A DNA stretch of 64,000 bases from PALSA-693 sp963834725 (GCA_963834725.1 CAWICN010000001.1:2666001-2730000), one strand, 5' to 3'. Positions 8,068 through 17,119 are shown, counted from the stretch's first letter. The notes: generated by a model from the letters alone, not told the origin. A program made the numbers and translations.

Positions 8068-8945
8068 CCCGCTCCGCCCCGCCGGACCGCCGGCGGATAA
8101 CCGTCGCGCCCGACGTCACGCTGCAGGTCCGCACCCTTGCCCTCGATGGGGCGGGGACACCCGTTCTGCTCGTGCACGGGCTGGCATCCAACGCCCGGCT
8201 TTGGGATGGGGTGGCCACCCGCCTGGCGGCCCGCGGCCATCCGGTGGCAGCCGTGGACCAGCGCGGCCACGGCCAGTCGGATAAGCCCGACAGCGGCTAC
8301 GACTTCGCCACCTTGACCGAAGACCTGATCGCAGTACTCGCCGCCCTCGACTGGAGGGGTGACCGGACCCCTGCGGCGGCTGGTCAGAGCTGGGGAGCCA
8401 ACGTGGTGCTGGACCTGGCGGTGCGCCACCCTGGAGCGATCCGGGGATTGGTCCTGGTGGACGGGGGGACCATGGACCTGGCCGACCGGTTCGCGGACTG
8501 GCCCACGTGCGAGGCGGCGCTGGCGCCGCCCCGGTTCATCGGCACCACCGCCCAAGAGTTCGAAGCCATGATCCGCCTCCACCATCCGGATTGGCCCGAG
8601 CAGGGCATCGCGGGCACGCTCGCCAATGTCGAGGTGCTGCCTGACGGCACCATCCGGCCGTGGCTCTCCCGCGACCATCACCTGACCATCCTCCGCCACC
8701 TGTGGGAACACCGCCCCTCCACTCGCTATCCGCTGGTCAAGGGGCCCGTCCTGCTGCTGCCGGCCGAGGACCCCGGCAACAGCCGATGGATGGCGGTGAA
8801 GCGTGACGGGGTGGCCCGCGCCGGCGCGGCCCTGGAGCGGGCGGTGACTCGCTGGATCCCGGGAGATCACGACCTCCATGCGGAGCACCCCGACCTCGTG
8901 GCGGAGTTGATCCACGAGGCCACCGAGCCGGGTCTTTTCCCCTGA
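8064..8945 (+). CDS. alpha/beta hydrolase
   Basis: The 293-residue protein has an alpha/beta-hydrolase fold: oxyanion motif LLVHGLASNARLW, nucleophile elbow GQSWGAN with Ser, and a C-terminal histidine in PGDHDLHAEHP. VAAVDQRGHGQSDKP is the standard strand-4 signature. The substrate cannot be inferred. Start GTG at 8064 overlaps the previous stop, and its own stop overlaps the ATG of the next gene (TGATG at 8943-8947), so three genes from 7657 form one tight operon. Confidence 0.9.
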   Translation: MTRSAPPDRRRITVAPDVTLQVRTLALDGAGTPVLLVHGLASNARLWDGVATRLAARGHPVAAVDQRGHGQSDKPDSGYDFATLTEDLIAVLAALDWRGDRTPAAAGQSWGANVVLDLAVRHPGAIRGLVLVDGGTMDLADRFADWPTCEAALAPPRFIGTTAQEFEAMIRLHHPDWPEQGIAGTLANVEVLPDGTIRPWLSRDHHLTILRHLWEHRPSTRYPLVKGPVLLLPAEDPGNSRWMAVKRDGVARAGAALERAVTRWIPGDHDLHAEHPDLVAELIHEATEPGLFP

Positions 8946-10195
8946 TGCCCCGGCTCCTCGTCATCATGGGGTCGGGTGAGACCGCGCCCACCATGGTCAA
9001 GCCCCACCGCCAGCTCTTCGAGCGGCTCGACCCCGATCCGGGGCCGGCCGTCCTCCTCGACACGCCCTACGGCTTCCAGGAAAACGCCGAGGACATCTCG
9101 GCTCGAGCCGTCGAATACTTCGCCGCCAGCGTGGGCCGGAAGGTCGAGCCCGTCGAGCTGCGCCGGGTGGTTGGCGCCGACCCGGTGCGCACGGAGGCGG
9201 CGCTGGCTCGCCTGGCCGCGGCGGGCTGGGTGTTCGCCGGGCCGGGCAGCCCGACCTATGCCCTGCGGGAGTGGGCGGGCACTGACGTGCCCGACCTGCT
9301 GGCGGACAAGCTCGTCCACGGCGGTTGCGTGGTCTTCGCCAGCGCGGCCGCCCTCACCCTGGGCCGCTACACGGTGCCGGTCTACGAGGTGTACAAGGTG
9401 GGCGCCGATCCGGTCTGGGCGGACGGGCTCGACCTGCTCGGTGAACTCGGCTCCGACCTGGCGATCATCCCGCACTACGACAACGCCGAGGGCGGCACCC
9501 ACGACACCCGGTTCTGCTACCTGGGCGAACGACGGCTGGCCATGCTGGAGGAACAGCTGCCCGACACCGGCTGGGTGCTGGGGGTCGACGAGCACACGGC
9601 GTGTGTGTTCGATCTTGACGCGGGGAGCGCCAGCGTGGTCGGCAACGGGGTCGTCACAGTCCGGCGAGGAGGCGCGTCCTCGGTCGTCGGGAGTGGCGAG
9701 ACGCTTCCGATAGTGGCGCTGGTCGACCTGGCTTTTGGGAAAAGAGGAACCCGCGCGCCCCTTCCCCCTCCCGCCGCCCCCCAGGCCGATGCCGCGCCGA
9801 CCGCGCTGCACGCCGAGATCCGCCGCCTGGAAGCGGAGTTCGACACGGCGATGGAGGATCGCGACGTCGAGGCTGCGGTGCGGTCCGTCCTCGAACTGGA
9901 GGACACCCTCGAGGCCTGGTCGGGTGACACCACCCAGTCCGACGCCGGCGAGCGGGGCCGGGCGGCCGTACGGCGGATGATTGTTCGCCTGGGCGAGCTG
10001 GCCCGCACCGGGGCACGCGAGCCCCGGGATGTGGTCGGTGAATTCGTCGACGCCCTGCTGGCCGAGCGGGCGGTGGCGCGGGAGGATCGGCGGTTCGGGG
10101 ACGCCGACCGGATCCGGGACCAGCTGGTCGGGCTCGGCGTGGAGGTCCGTGACACTCGCGACGGGACCGAGTGGGCGCTCGAGGCCGAGGGGTGA
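8945..10195 (+). CDS. peptidase S51/glutamine-amidotransferase-like protein fused to a CysS-type C-terminal module
   Basis: Residues 1-~265 resemble the class-I glutamine-amidotransferase-like/peptidase S51 group (cyanophycinase and dipeptidase E relatives). The start is LLVIMGSGETAPTMVKPHR, then GWVFAGPGSPTYALREW, and GGCVVFASAAALTLG with an alanine at the usual nucleophile elbow (G-x-S-A-G in active peptidases), followed by IPHYDNAEGG. After a Pro-rich linker (~270-285) comes a helical domain ending AREDRRFGDADRIRDQLVGL plus VEVRDTRDGTEW, which closely matches the end of cysteinyl-tRNA synthetases (ADxIRDxLxxxG...DTxxGTxW). No synthetase catalytic core is present. The fusion hints at tRNA- or Cys-related recognition, but function is unknown. 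Confidence 0.82.
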   Translation: MPRLLVIMGSGETAPTMVKPHRQLFERLDPDPGPAVLLDTPYGFQENAEDISARAVEYFAASVGRKVEPVELRRVVGADPVRTEAALARLAAAGWVFAGPGSPTYALREWAGTDVPDLLADKLVHGGCVVFASAAALTLGRYTVPVYEVYKVGADPVWADGLDLLGELGSDLAIIPHYDNAEGGTHDTRFCYLGERRLAMLEEQLPDTGWVLGVDEHTACVFDLDAGSASVVGNGVVTVRRGGASSVVGSGETLPIVALVDLAFGKRGTRAPLPPPAAPQADAAPTALHAEIRRLEAEFDTAMEDRDVEAAVRSVLELEDTLEAWSGDTTQSDAGERGRAAVRRMIVRLGELARTGAREPRDVVGEFVDALLAERAVAREDRRFGDADRIRDQLVGLGVEVRDTRDGTEWALEAEG

Positions 10196-10251
10196 CCGTG
10201 ACGGTGCCCCGGGGTCCGGCGCAGGTCAGCCCACGCGCTACCGCTGCCACC

Positions 10252-10395
10252 TTTGCGCTACCGGCACCCGCGTCTGCGCTACCGGCACCCGCCTCTCCAC
10301 CACCGGCGCCCGCCTCTCCACCACCGGGCCCCGCCTCTCCACCCCCGACGCCCGCCTCTCCACCCCTGACGCCCGTCTCTCCACCACCGACGCCA
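10252..10395 (+). repeat. Pro/Ala-coding tandem repeats of ~21 bp in an otherwise gene-free stretch
   Basis: Between the last operon gene and the tRNA (10196-10520) there is no convincing gene. Two ~19-bp units containing TGCGCTACCGGCACCCGC are followed by about five 21-bp units built on CGCCTCTCCACCACCGGCGCC. One plus-strand frame reads as Ala-Ser-Pro-Pro-Pro repeats, but it then runs straight through the tRNA gene, so I do not call it a protein. Confidence 0.8.
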
Positions 10396-10399
10396 ACCT

Positions 10400-10476
10400 G
10401 GGTGCGTTTGGTGAACTTGGGTTCGCTTTTAGCTCTGTGGCGCCCTCAACTTCACCCAACTTCACCAAACGCGCCC
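10400..10476. repeat. long imperfect inverted repeat upstream of tRNA-Glu
   Basis: The 23-base arm at 10400-10422 (core GCGTTTGGTGAACTTGGGT) pairs with 10454-10476 with only two mismatches, around a 31-base loop. No T-run follows, so it is not a standard rho-independent terminator. It lies 44 bases before the tRNA-Glu. Confidence 0.8.
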
Positions 10477-10520
10477 GAGGGTCAGGCTGAGGGTGCTCGC
10501 ACGGTACCCTGGTTCGCCGG

Positions 10521-10593
10521 GCCCCCATCGTCTAGCGGCCTAGGACACCGCCCTTTCAAGGCGGCAGCACGGGTTCGAATCCCGTTGGGGGTG
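10521..10593 (+). tRNA. tRNA-Glu (anticodon TTC)
   Basis: The 73-base cloverleaf has acceptor stem GCCCCCA/TGGGGGT, an anticodon arm CCGCC-CTTTCAA-GGCGG giving anticodon TTC, and a T arm ACGGG-TTCGAAT-CCCGT. CCA is not encoded. The first pair is G-T. The only gene-like sequence downstream is the truncated kdpD fragment on the other strand, which ends at the tRNA 3' end. Confidence 0.95.
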
Positions 10594-11203
10594 CGCTCGA
10601 AAGTGCTAGTCACACCTCCTTTCTGCCGGACTTCGGCGAGGGCGCCGCCAACCTGTTCCGCCGAGAAGACCCGGCCGGCAGTAATCCGTCTCCGCAACAC
10701 ATCGGCCGGCACATCTACCAGCACCACCTCACCGGAGCGTACGAATTCGTCGGGGACCGACTCAACCACCCCCGCTCCGGTGAGACGGGCCGCGTAATCC
10801 CGGTTGACACCAGGTTTGCCACGTTGACGGTCGTGAGAACGTCTTTGCCGGAATCGATCAGCCGGGCAACGTCCATCCACCGATTGCGGGTCCCGTCCGG
10901 CGTGCTATGGGCGAGTTCGTCCACGACCACGGCCTCTGCATTAGCGGCGAGCGCCCCGACCATGTCGAATTCGTCAAACTGATGACCTCGACGAACGACG
11001 TGGGCTGGTGCAATCAGCTCCAGTTCACCGAGTTGGGCAATGGTGTCGGGCCTTTGGTGCTGCTCCAGCCAGCCCACGATCACTCGGTGACCGGCGACGG
11101 CTCTGCGCCGCGCTTCGACCAGCATGGCGTAGGTCTTTCCGACGCCTGGCGCTGTGCCCAAGAAGGTGGTGAGCTGCCCACGTCCTTCCATCATGCCCTC
11201 CAA
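10594..11203 (-). pseudogene. truncated and frameshifted KdpD N-terminal domain
   Basis: The fragment starts well (GQLTTFLGTAPGVGKTYAML, a KdpD Walker A; VVDELAHSTPDGTRNRW) and reads to VLTTVNVANL. There the frame shifts near 10815, and the rest (VESVPDEFVRSGEVVLVDVP, then DVLRRRITAGRVFSAEQVGGAL) is in another frame. Homology ends around 10610, where the sequence meets the 3' end of tRNA-Glu. The Usp domain and kinase are absent. It is a second, diverged copy of the intact gene immediately upstream (11286-12503), not a simple duplicate, since the sequences differ widely. Tyrosine-recombinase islands often truncate genes at tRNA 3' ends, so this may mark such a junction. Confidence 0.8.
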
Positions 11204-11285
11204 TGTCTGGCGTTAGACGGGGGTTGCCGGAGCATCGAATCTTCGCTACGGCAAGAAGTGGCAAGCAATGCGACGGCGTCGGAGA

Positions 11286-12503
11286 TCAGCCGTCCTCTTC
11301 AGGACTCAAACGGTGGTTCGTCTCGCCCGGCGGCAGCTCTCGCCGGGCGATGACATGGACGTCGATTCCGGCCGCGCCGGCTTCGCGCAACACTCGGCGC
11401 ACGATGGATCCTCCTCCGGTGATTTCCTGCCAACGGCTGCGTTTGCTCGAGCCGATCACGATCTGGGTGATCTGATGTTGCTGGGCGAGGGCGATAATGG
11501 CCCCAGCTGGGTTGTCGGCGTGGATCTCGTGCCAACGGGCGCCGACGTCGGCCGTAAGGATGCGCAGCGCGTCGATCTTCCCGCCCTGGCTAGGTGCGGC
11601 GCTCTCTCCGCTGATGACATGCACGACCGACAGCTCACCCTTTACTCGCGCCGCGATGCGTGCCGCCCGGCGCAGGAGAATGTCAGTCCCTGGGGCGGCG
11701 GTTACCGCGACCATGATCCTCTCCGTGGTTTCCCATACGCCCGTAGTCTGGTGGCGTTGGAGATGTTCGAGGAGCTCCTCCTCGGTCTCGTCGGCGAGGA
11801 AGCGCAGGGCCAGCTCTCGCAGGGCGATCAGGTTGTCGGTGCGGAAGAAGTGGGTGAGGGCTTGGGGGACTTTCTCTTTGGGATATACGTTGCCATGTAG
11901 CATGCGCCGGCGAAGTGCCTCGGGCGAGGAGTCGACCAGTTCGATTTGGTTCGCTTTGTGCACCACCCAATCGGGCACCCTTTCCCGGACCGGGGTGCCG
12001 GTCATTTCCTCCACGGCGTCGGCGATGCTCTCCAGGTGCTGGATGTTAACGGTGGTGATCACGTCGATGCCGGCCTCGAGAACCTCCAGCACGTCCTGCC
12101 ATCTCTTTTCGTGGCGGCCCGAGCCGGGGACGTTGGTGTGGGCCAGCTCGTCGATGAGGGCCACCTTGGGCCTGCGAGCCAAGACAGCGTCGAGGTCCAT
12201 CTCCGGAAAGCTGGTCCCCCGGTATTCGATGAGCTTGCGGGGCACGACCTGCAGCTTGCCGATTGCCTCCTCCGTCAGCTTCCGGCCGTGAGACTCGACA
12301 AACCCGACAACGACGTCGGTTCCGCGGTCGAAGCGGCGATGTCCCTCGCCGAGCATGGCAAAAGTCTTGCCGACCCCGGCGGCGGCGCCCAGATAGATCC
12401 GGAAGTGGCCCGCAGCCTCAACTACGCCTTCGGTGTCCGAGTCGTCTTCCACGGTGGCGGTGGGGGTGCGAAGCGGAAAGTTTCTGGGCGTCGATTCACT
12501 CAC
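11286..12503 (-). CDS. kdpD: KdpD N-terminal sensory protein (KdpD + Usp domains, no kinase)
   Basis: The 405-residue protein carries the KdpD sensor domain: Walker A GAAAGVGKTFAMLGEGHRR near residue 40, then ALIDELAHTNVPGSGRHEKRW, VITTVNIQHLES and LRRRMLHGNVYPKEKV. A universal-stress-protein domain follows (ERIMVAVTAAPGTDILLRRA ... VIGSSKRSRWQEITGGGSI). It then stops: no transmembrane bundle, GAF or kinase follows. Those parts are encoded separately at 17302-18789 on the other strand. The N-terminal domain senses potassium/cyclic-di-AMP and tunes the kinase in known KdpD. Here it must act as a separate partner protein. It is the distal gene of the kdp operon, 105 bases after kdpC. Confidence 0.92.
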   Translation of the reverse strand: MSESTPRNFPLRTPTATVEDDSDTEGVVEAAGHFRIYLGAAAGVGKTFAMLGEGHRRFDRGTDVVVGFVESHGRKLTEEAIGKLQVVPRKLIEYRGTSFPEMDLDAVLARRPKVALIDELAHTNVPGSGRHEKRWQDVLEVLEAGIDVITTVNIQHLESIADAVEEMTGTPVRERVPDWVVHKANQIELVDSSPEALRRRMLHGNVYPKEKVPQALTHFFRTDNLIALRELALRFLADETEEELLEHLQRHQTTGVWETTERIMVAVTAAPGTDILLRRAARIAARVKGELSVVHVISGESAAPSQGGKIDALRILTADVGARWHEIHADNPAGAIIALAQQHQITQIVIGSSKRSRWQEITGGGSIVRRVLREAGAAGIDVHVIARRELPPGETNHRLSPEEDG

Positions 12504-12608
12504 GCTGGCTGTGCTCGCTATACCGTCAGGTTGGCTTGGAAGGCTCGATACGATACAAGGGATTCCATACCACCGCCCAGTAGGCCGCCTGGGTGAACTC
12601 GTTGTAAC

Positions 12609-13259
12609 TCACCGCAGCTTGGCGAGGGCCTGGTTGAGGTCGAGGACGACGATGTACTTGCTACCGAGGAAGCCCCACTGAGCCCCATGGGTTTGTTGCT
12701 TGACCAGGGCTTGTAGCCGGAGCGACGGGATGCCGGTGGCCCGGGAAACCATGGGGATCTGCACTATGGCGTCCTGGGGGGTGATGTCGGGGTCGATACC
12801 GCTGCCTGAAGTGGTGACCAGATCCGGGGTGGGGTTGTCGATGCCAAGGCCTTTCCAGTAGGCGACCAGCTGCTGGGTGTTGGTGAGCAGGGTCTTGGAC
12901 CGTGGGCCCAGGTTGGTCGCGCCGGATTCGCCGGCGATGCCGTTGGCGACTAGGGGGTTGTCGCCACCGGAGCTGGGCGCGCAGTTCGTTGCGCTGGGGT
13001 TACAGACGACAGCGGCATAGGGCCCCGTGTCGTCGGGACGACCGTGGAACACGCAGCTGCCAACGGCGTGTCCCGGGCACCGGGCGGCGGCCCAGTTCTG
13101 CCCGACGAGGGTTGACCCATTGGCGGTGATCGAGCCGTTGGCCTCGTGGTGGAAGAACAGTTGGGCGACGCCGGTGCCCACGAAGGCGTACCCGAACCCG
13201 AAAACGACGGTGATGACCAGGATGGAGATGATAGAGCGACGGAGGTGAACGAGCATCAA
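12609..13259 (-). CDS. kdpC: potassium-transporting ATPase subunit KdpC
   Basis: KdpC is the single-pass subunit that stabilises KdpB and assists ATP binding. The protein has one N-terminal membrane helix (SIISILVITVVFGFGYAFVGTGVAQ), then the periplasmic motifs NGSTLVGQNW, SGSGIDPDITPQDAIVQIPMV and NQALAKLR at the end. The 216-residue length includes a Cys-containing insert (CPGHAVGSCVFHG, CNPSATNC) larger than in the E. coli protein. It follows kdpB by 9 bases. Confidence 0.95.
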   Translation of the reverse strand: MMLVHLRRSIISILVITVVFGFGYAFVGTGVAQLFFHHEANGSITANGSTLVGQNWAAARCPGHAVGSCVFHGRPDDTGPYAAVVCNPSATNCAPSSGGDNPLVANGIAGESGATNLGPRSKTLLTNTQQLVAYWKGLGIDNPTPDLVTTSGSGIDPDITPQDAIVQIPMVSRATGIPSLRLQALVKQQTHGAQWGFLGSKYIVVLDLNQALAKLR

Positions 13260-13268
13260 TGGCTTCTA

Positions 13269-15335
13269 TCAGTAGGCGCCCAGGGCGACGAGGATGAGGT
13301 CGATGAGCTTGATGAAGATGAACGGGACGATGATCCCACCCACCCCAAAGACGAAGACATTCCGCCGGAGAATCGCCTCGGAGGACGAAGGGCGGAACTT
13401 CACGCCGCGCAAGGCCAAAGGGATGAGGGCCACGATGACCAAGGCGTTGAAGATGACCGCCGACAGCACTGCGCTTTCGGGGCTATGCAGCTTCATGATG
13501 TTGAGGGGCTCCAGCTGCGGATAGGTAGCCGCGAACAGGGCCGGGATGATGGCGAAGTACTTGGCGACGTCGTTGGCGATGGAGAAGGTGGTCAGCGAGC
13601 CCCGGGTGATCAGCAACTGTTTACCGATCTCGACCACGTCGATGAGCTTGGTCGGGTTGGAGTCGAGGTCGACCATGTTGCCGGCCTCTTTGGCAGCGGT
13701 GGTCCCTGTGTTCATGGCCACCCCCACGTCGGCCTGGGCCAGAGCGGGAGCGTCGTTAGTGCCGTCGCCGGTCATGGCGACGAGCTTTCCACCCTCCTGT
13801 TCGGTTCTGATCAGGTCCAACTTGGCTTCCGGGGTGGCTTCAGCGAGGTAGTCGTCGACGCCAGCTTCCTGTGCGATGGCCGCCGCCGTGAGGGGGTTGT
13901 CGCCAGTGATCATGACCGTGCGAATACCCATCTGGCGCATCTCGTCAAATTTGTCCCGGATGCCCCGCTTGACAACGTCCTTCAGCTCGATGACACCGAG
14001 GACTCGCGAGCCATCGGCCACCGCCAACGGTGTCGATCCAACTCGCGAGATGCGCTCGAACAGGGGGTCCAGGTCCGCGGGGATGGTCCCGCCCTGCTCG
14101 GCAGTCCAGCGTTTGATAGCGTCGCCGGCGCCTTTGCGGATGGAGCGGTGGTCCAGGTCCAGTCCCGACATGCGGGTGGTAGCCGAGAAGGGAATGAAGA
14201 CGTGGTCCGCGCCCAGGTCGCGTTCGCGAATGTCGAAGCGCTGTTTGGCCAGCACCACAATGGAACGGCCCTCAGGCGTTTCGTCAGCCAGCGAGGCCAG
14301 CTGGGCCGCTTCGGCCACCTCCTGTTCAGTATGGCCGCCCACCGGATAGAAGTCGGACGCTTGCCGGTTGCCCAGAGTGATGGTGCCGGTCTTATCCAGC
14401 AGCAGGGTCTGGACGTCGCCAGCGGCCTCTACCGCTCGGCCGCTCATGGCCAGGACGTTCCGCTGCACTAGGCGGTCCATGCCGGCGATGCCGATGGCAG
14501 ATAGCAGCGCCCCGATGGTGGTCGGGATCAGACAGACGAGCAGCGACACCAGGATGATCACCGATATCGTGCCACCCGCGTATTTGCCGTAAGGCTGGAG
14601 GACCACGACCACCGGCAGAAAGACGATGGTGAGAACGGCCAATAGGATGGTGAGAGCGATTTCGTTCGGGGTCTTCTGCCGGTTGGCCCCCTCCACCAAA
14701 CCAATCATGCGGTCGAGGAAGGTGTGGCCGCGCTCCGCGGTGATGCGGACCACGATGCGGTCGGAGAGCACTTTGGTGCCACCGGTGACCGCTGAGCGGT
14801 CTCCGCCCGACTCGCGGATGACCGGGGCGGACTCGCCAGTGATGGCCGATTCGTCCACCGATGCAATGCCTTCGATGATCTCTCCATCCGAAGGGACGAG
14901 GTCGCCCGCCTCGCAGATCACCATGTCGCCTTTGGCTAGCGCCGAGGCGGCCACCCGCTCTTCCGTGCCGTCGGGCCGGAGGCGGCGAGCTTCGGTTTCG
15001 GCCCGCATGCGCCTTAGGGTGTCAGCCTGCGCTTTGCCGCGCCCTTCGGCCATGGCTTCGGCGAAGTTGGCGAAGATGACGGTCAGGAACAGCCAGACCG
15101 TGATGGACCAGCTGAAGATGCCGGGGTGAGCGATGGCCTCGATGAAGGTGATGACCGTGCCGACCAGGACCACGAACATGACCGGGTTCTTGATCTGCAC
15201 CCGGGGGTCTAGCTTCAAGAAGGCGTCACCGAGCGCCTGGCGCAGGATGGCCCGGTCGAAGAGGCCGCGGGACTCGGCCACGCCACGGGCGACCGTCGGC
15301 TCCGCCGGCTGGGGTGGTGTGGCGGTGGTGGTCAT
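13269..15335 (-). CDS. kdpB: potassium-transporting P-type ATPase, subunit KdpB
   Basis: KdpB hydrolyses ATP to drive K+ through KdpA. All P-type signatures are visible: the TGES loop (ESAITGESAPV), the phosphorylated Asp in LLLDKTGTITLG near residue 312, the nucleotide-domain KGAGDAIKRW, the hinge MITGDNPLTAAAIAQEAGVD and TGDGTNDAPALAQADVG. The KdpB-specific membrane segment reads NPTKLIDVVEIGKQLLITRG. Length (688 aa) is normal. Its ATG overlaps the kdpA stop (ATGA at 15335). Confidence 0.97.
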   Translation of the reverse strand: MTTTATPPQPAEPTVARGVAESRGLFDRAILRQALGDAFLKLDPRVQIKNPVMFVVLVGTVITFIEAIAHPGIFSWSITVWLFLTVIFANFAEAMAEGRGKAQADTLRRMRAETEARRLRPDGTEERVAASALAKGDMVICEAGDLVPSDGEIIEGIASVDESAITGESAPVIRESGGDRSAVTGGTKVLSDRIVVRITAERGHTFLDRMIGLVEGANRQKTPNEIALTILLAVLTIVFLPVVVVLQPYGKYAGGTISVIILVSLLVCLIPTTIGALLSAIGIAGMDRLVQRNVLAMSGRAVEAAGDVQTLLLDKTGTITLGNRQASDFYPVGGHTEQEVAEAAQLASLADETPEGRSIVVLAKQRFDIRERDLGADHVFIPFSATTRMSGLDLDHRSIRKGAGDAIKRWTAEQGGTIPADLDPLFERISRVGSTPLAVADGSRVLGVIELKDVVKRGIRDKFDEMRQMGIRTVMITGDNPLTAAAIAQEAGVDDYLAEATPEAKLDLIRTEQEGGKLVAMTGDGTNDAPALAQADVGVAMNTGTTAAKEAGNMVDLDSNPTKLIDVVEIGKQLLITRGSLTTFSIANDVAKYFAIIPALFAATYPQLEPLNIMKLHSPESAVLSAVIFNALVIVALIPLALRGVKFRPSSSEAILRRNVFVFGVGGIIVPFIFIKLIDLILVALGAY

Positions 15336-17026
15336 CAGAAGAACTTCCCGTGGCTGAGCTGCTCGACGATCGGGCCCAGGGAGACGGCCGGGAAGAAGGT
15401 CAGGCCGCCGACAATCAGGATGACGCCAATGAGCAGACCGATAAACATGCCGTTGTCGGTGCGGAATGTGCCGAGACTGGCGGGGACCAGCGGTTTGGCC
15501 GCCAGGGCCCCCCCCAGGGCCAAGGCCGGGATCATGATGGCGAACCGGCCGATCAGCATGGCCACCGCCCCCCAGGTGTTGTAGAAGGCCGTGTTACCGG
15601 TCAGGCCGGCCATGGCCGACCCGTTGTTGTTGGACTGCGAGGTGAAGGCGTACAGGATCTCGCTGAAGCCGTGGGGCCCGGCGTTGAGCGGCCCGGCCCG
15701 TCCGGCCGCGGTGGACACGCCGATAGCAGTGATGACGAGGACGATGATTGGCATCACCAGCGCCCCCAGCCCGGCCAGCTTCACCTCCCTGGCCTGGATC
15801 TTCTTACCCAAATATTCCGGTGTTCGCCCGATCATCAACCCACCGATAAACACTGCGATCACTGCGTAGATGAGGATGGTGTAGACGCCGCTCCCGGTGC
15901 CCCCGGGGGTGACCTCACCCAGCATCATCCCGGTCATGGGCCCGAAGCCGCCCATTGGGTTGTACGAGTCGGTGGCGCTGTTGACGGCACCGTCGGAGGT
16001 TTGGGTCATCGACACGTTGAAGAGGGCGCTGGTGGTGTCGCCGAAGCGGACCTCTTTGCCCACGGTGTTGCCGGTCGAAGTCTGGCTCACCCCGGCGGTG
16101 ACGACCGCCGGGTTGCCCTGATGCTCGGCGTAGGCGGTGAAGCTCACCCAGCAACCGAAGATGATGACCATGGCGCCCAGCAGGGCCACGCCATGACGGA
16201 TGCTGCCGACCATCTTTCCGAAGGTGTAAGTGAGCGCGAACGGGATCGACAGCGTCAGCCAGATATAGACCAGGTTGGAGAGACCGGTCGGGTTCTGAAG
16301 CGGATGAGCCAGGTCGACGTTGAAGAACCCACCCCCATTGGTGCCCAGCTGCATGATGGCGCCCATGAACCCTGAGGGACCACGGGCGATGGTCTGAGTC
16401 ACACCGTTCAATGAGTTGTGGATCGTGACCGGCCCGGCCAGGGTCTGCACCGCGCCCTCGCCGACCAGGATGATGCCGGCCACGAACGCGATCGGCAGCA
16501 GGATGTACAGCAGACAGCGGGTGATATCCACCCAGAAGTTGCCGATCGTAGGGGAGCTCCGCCGAGCGAAGCCCCGCACCACCGCAATGGCCGCCGCGAT
16601 CCCAACCGCCGCGCTGACGAACTGCTGCACTGTGAGCACGCCGATCTGGGAGAAGTACGACATGGTCGTCTCGCCGCCGTAGTTCTGCCAGTTGGTGTTG
16701 GTGACAAAGGACGTGATCGTGTTGAAGCTGAGGGCCGGCTTCACCTGCCCCTGGTGCTGGGGGTTCAGCGGCAGCGAACCCTGGATTCGCAGCAGGAGAT
16801 ACCCGAAAACCAGGAACAGGGCCGAAAAGACAACCGCCGAAGTGGCGTACCGCCGCCAGCTCTGTTCGTTCTCGGGACTGGTGCCCAGCAAGCGGTAGAA
16901 CGGCCGCTCGGCCCAGCCCAGAAAGTGGAGGCGACCGTCGAATACCGCTGCCATATAGGACCCCAGGAAGCGCCAGGCGATGCCGAGCGCCACGATCAGT
17001 ACGACAATGGTCCAGAAGAGCCCCAT
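15335..17026 (-). CDS. kdpA: potassium-transporting ATPase, channel-like subunit KdpA
   Basis: KdpA is the K+-selective membrane subunit, with a four-fold repeated pore like K+ channels. Ten or so hydrophobic segments are evident. The selectivity-loop equivalents include TNTNWQNYGGETTMSYFSQ, LGTNGGGFFNVDLAHPLQNP, GEVTPGGTGSGVY and FTSQSNNNGSAMAGL. Length 563 aa is typical. It starts just after kdpF and overlaps kdpB by four bases, so subunits are translated in order F, A, B, C. Confidence 0.97.
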   Translation of the reverse strand: MGLFWTIVVLIVALGIAWRFLGSYMAAVFDGRLHFLGWAERPFYRLLGTSPENEQSWRRYATSAVVFSALFLVFGYLLLRIQGSLPLNPQHQGQVKPALSFNTITSFVTNTNWQNYGGETTMSYFSQIGVLTVQQFVSAAVGIAAAIAVVRGFARRSSPTIGNFWVDITRCLLYILLPIAFVAGIILVGEGAVQTLAGPVTIHNSLNGVTQTIARGPSGFMGAIMQLGTNGGGFFNVDLAHPLQNPTGLSNLVYIWLTLSIPFALTYTFGKMVGSIRHGVALLGAMVIIFGCWVSFTAYAEHQGNPAVVTAGVSQTSTGNTVGKEVRFGDTTSALFNVSMTQTSDGAVNSATDSYNPMGGFGPMTGMMLGEVTPGGTGSGVYTILIYAVIAVFIGGLMIGRTPEYLGKKIQAREVKLAGLGALVMPIIVLVITAIGVSTAAGRAGPLNAGPHGFSEILYAFTSQSNNNGSAMAGLTGNTAFYNTWGAVAMLIGRFAIMIPALALGGALAAKPLVPASLGTFRTDNGMFIGLLIGVILIVGGLTFFPAVSLGPIVEQLSHGKFF

Positions 17027-17029
17027 CGC

Positions 17030-17119
17030 TTAAAACCACTCCGGTTTGAACATGGCAACCCACAGGTAGATGAACACCACGAAGGAGATCGCCAGGAGGA
17101 CGGCCTCGACCCTGGTCAT
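17030..17119 (-). CDS. kdpF: KdpF small membrane subunit
   Basis: The 29-residue peptide is MTRVEAVLLAISFVVFIYLW followed by VAMFKPEWF. It is a single hydrophobic helix with the terminal L/F-x-x-P-E-x-F motif that marks KdpF, the lipid-like stabiliser of the Kdp complex. It ends 4 bases before the kdpA start. Its ATG overlaps the stop of a second tiny gene upstream (ATGA at 17116-17119). Confidence 0.9.
   Translation of the reverse strand: MTRVEAVLLAISFVVFIYLWVAMFKPEWF

Noticed and set aside
8945..10195. Cysteinyl-tRNA synthetase gene
   Set aside because: Only the C-terminal module is present; HIGH and KMSKS catalytic motifs are absent.
10400..10476. Rho-independent terminator
   Set aside because: The stem is long, but the loop is 31 bases and no T-run follows.
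10171..10797. Pro/Ala-rich plus-strand frame over the 21-bp repeats
   Set aside because: It runs through the tRNA-Glu gene and into antisense of the kdpD fragment, so it is unlikely to be a protein.
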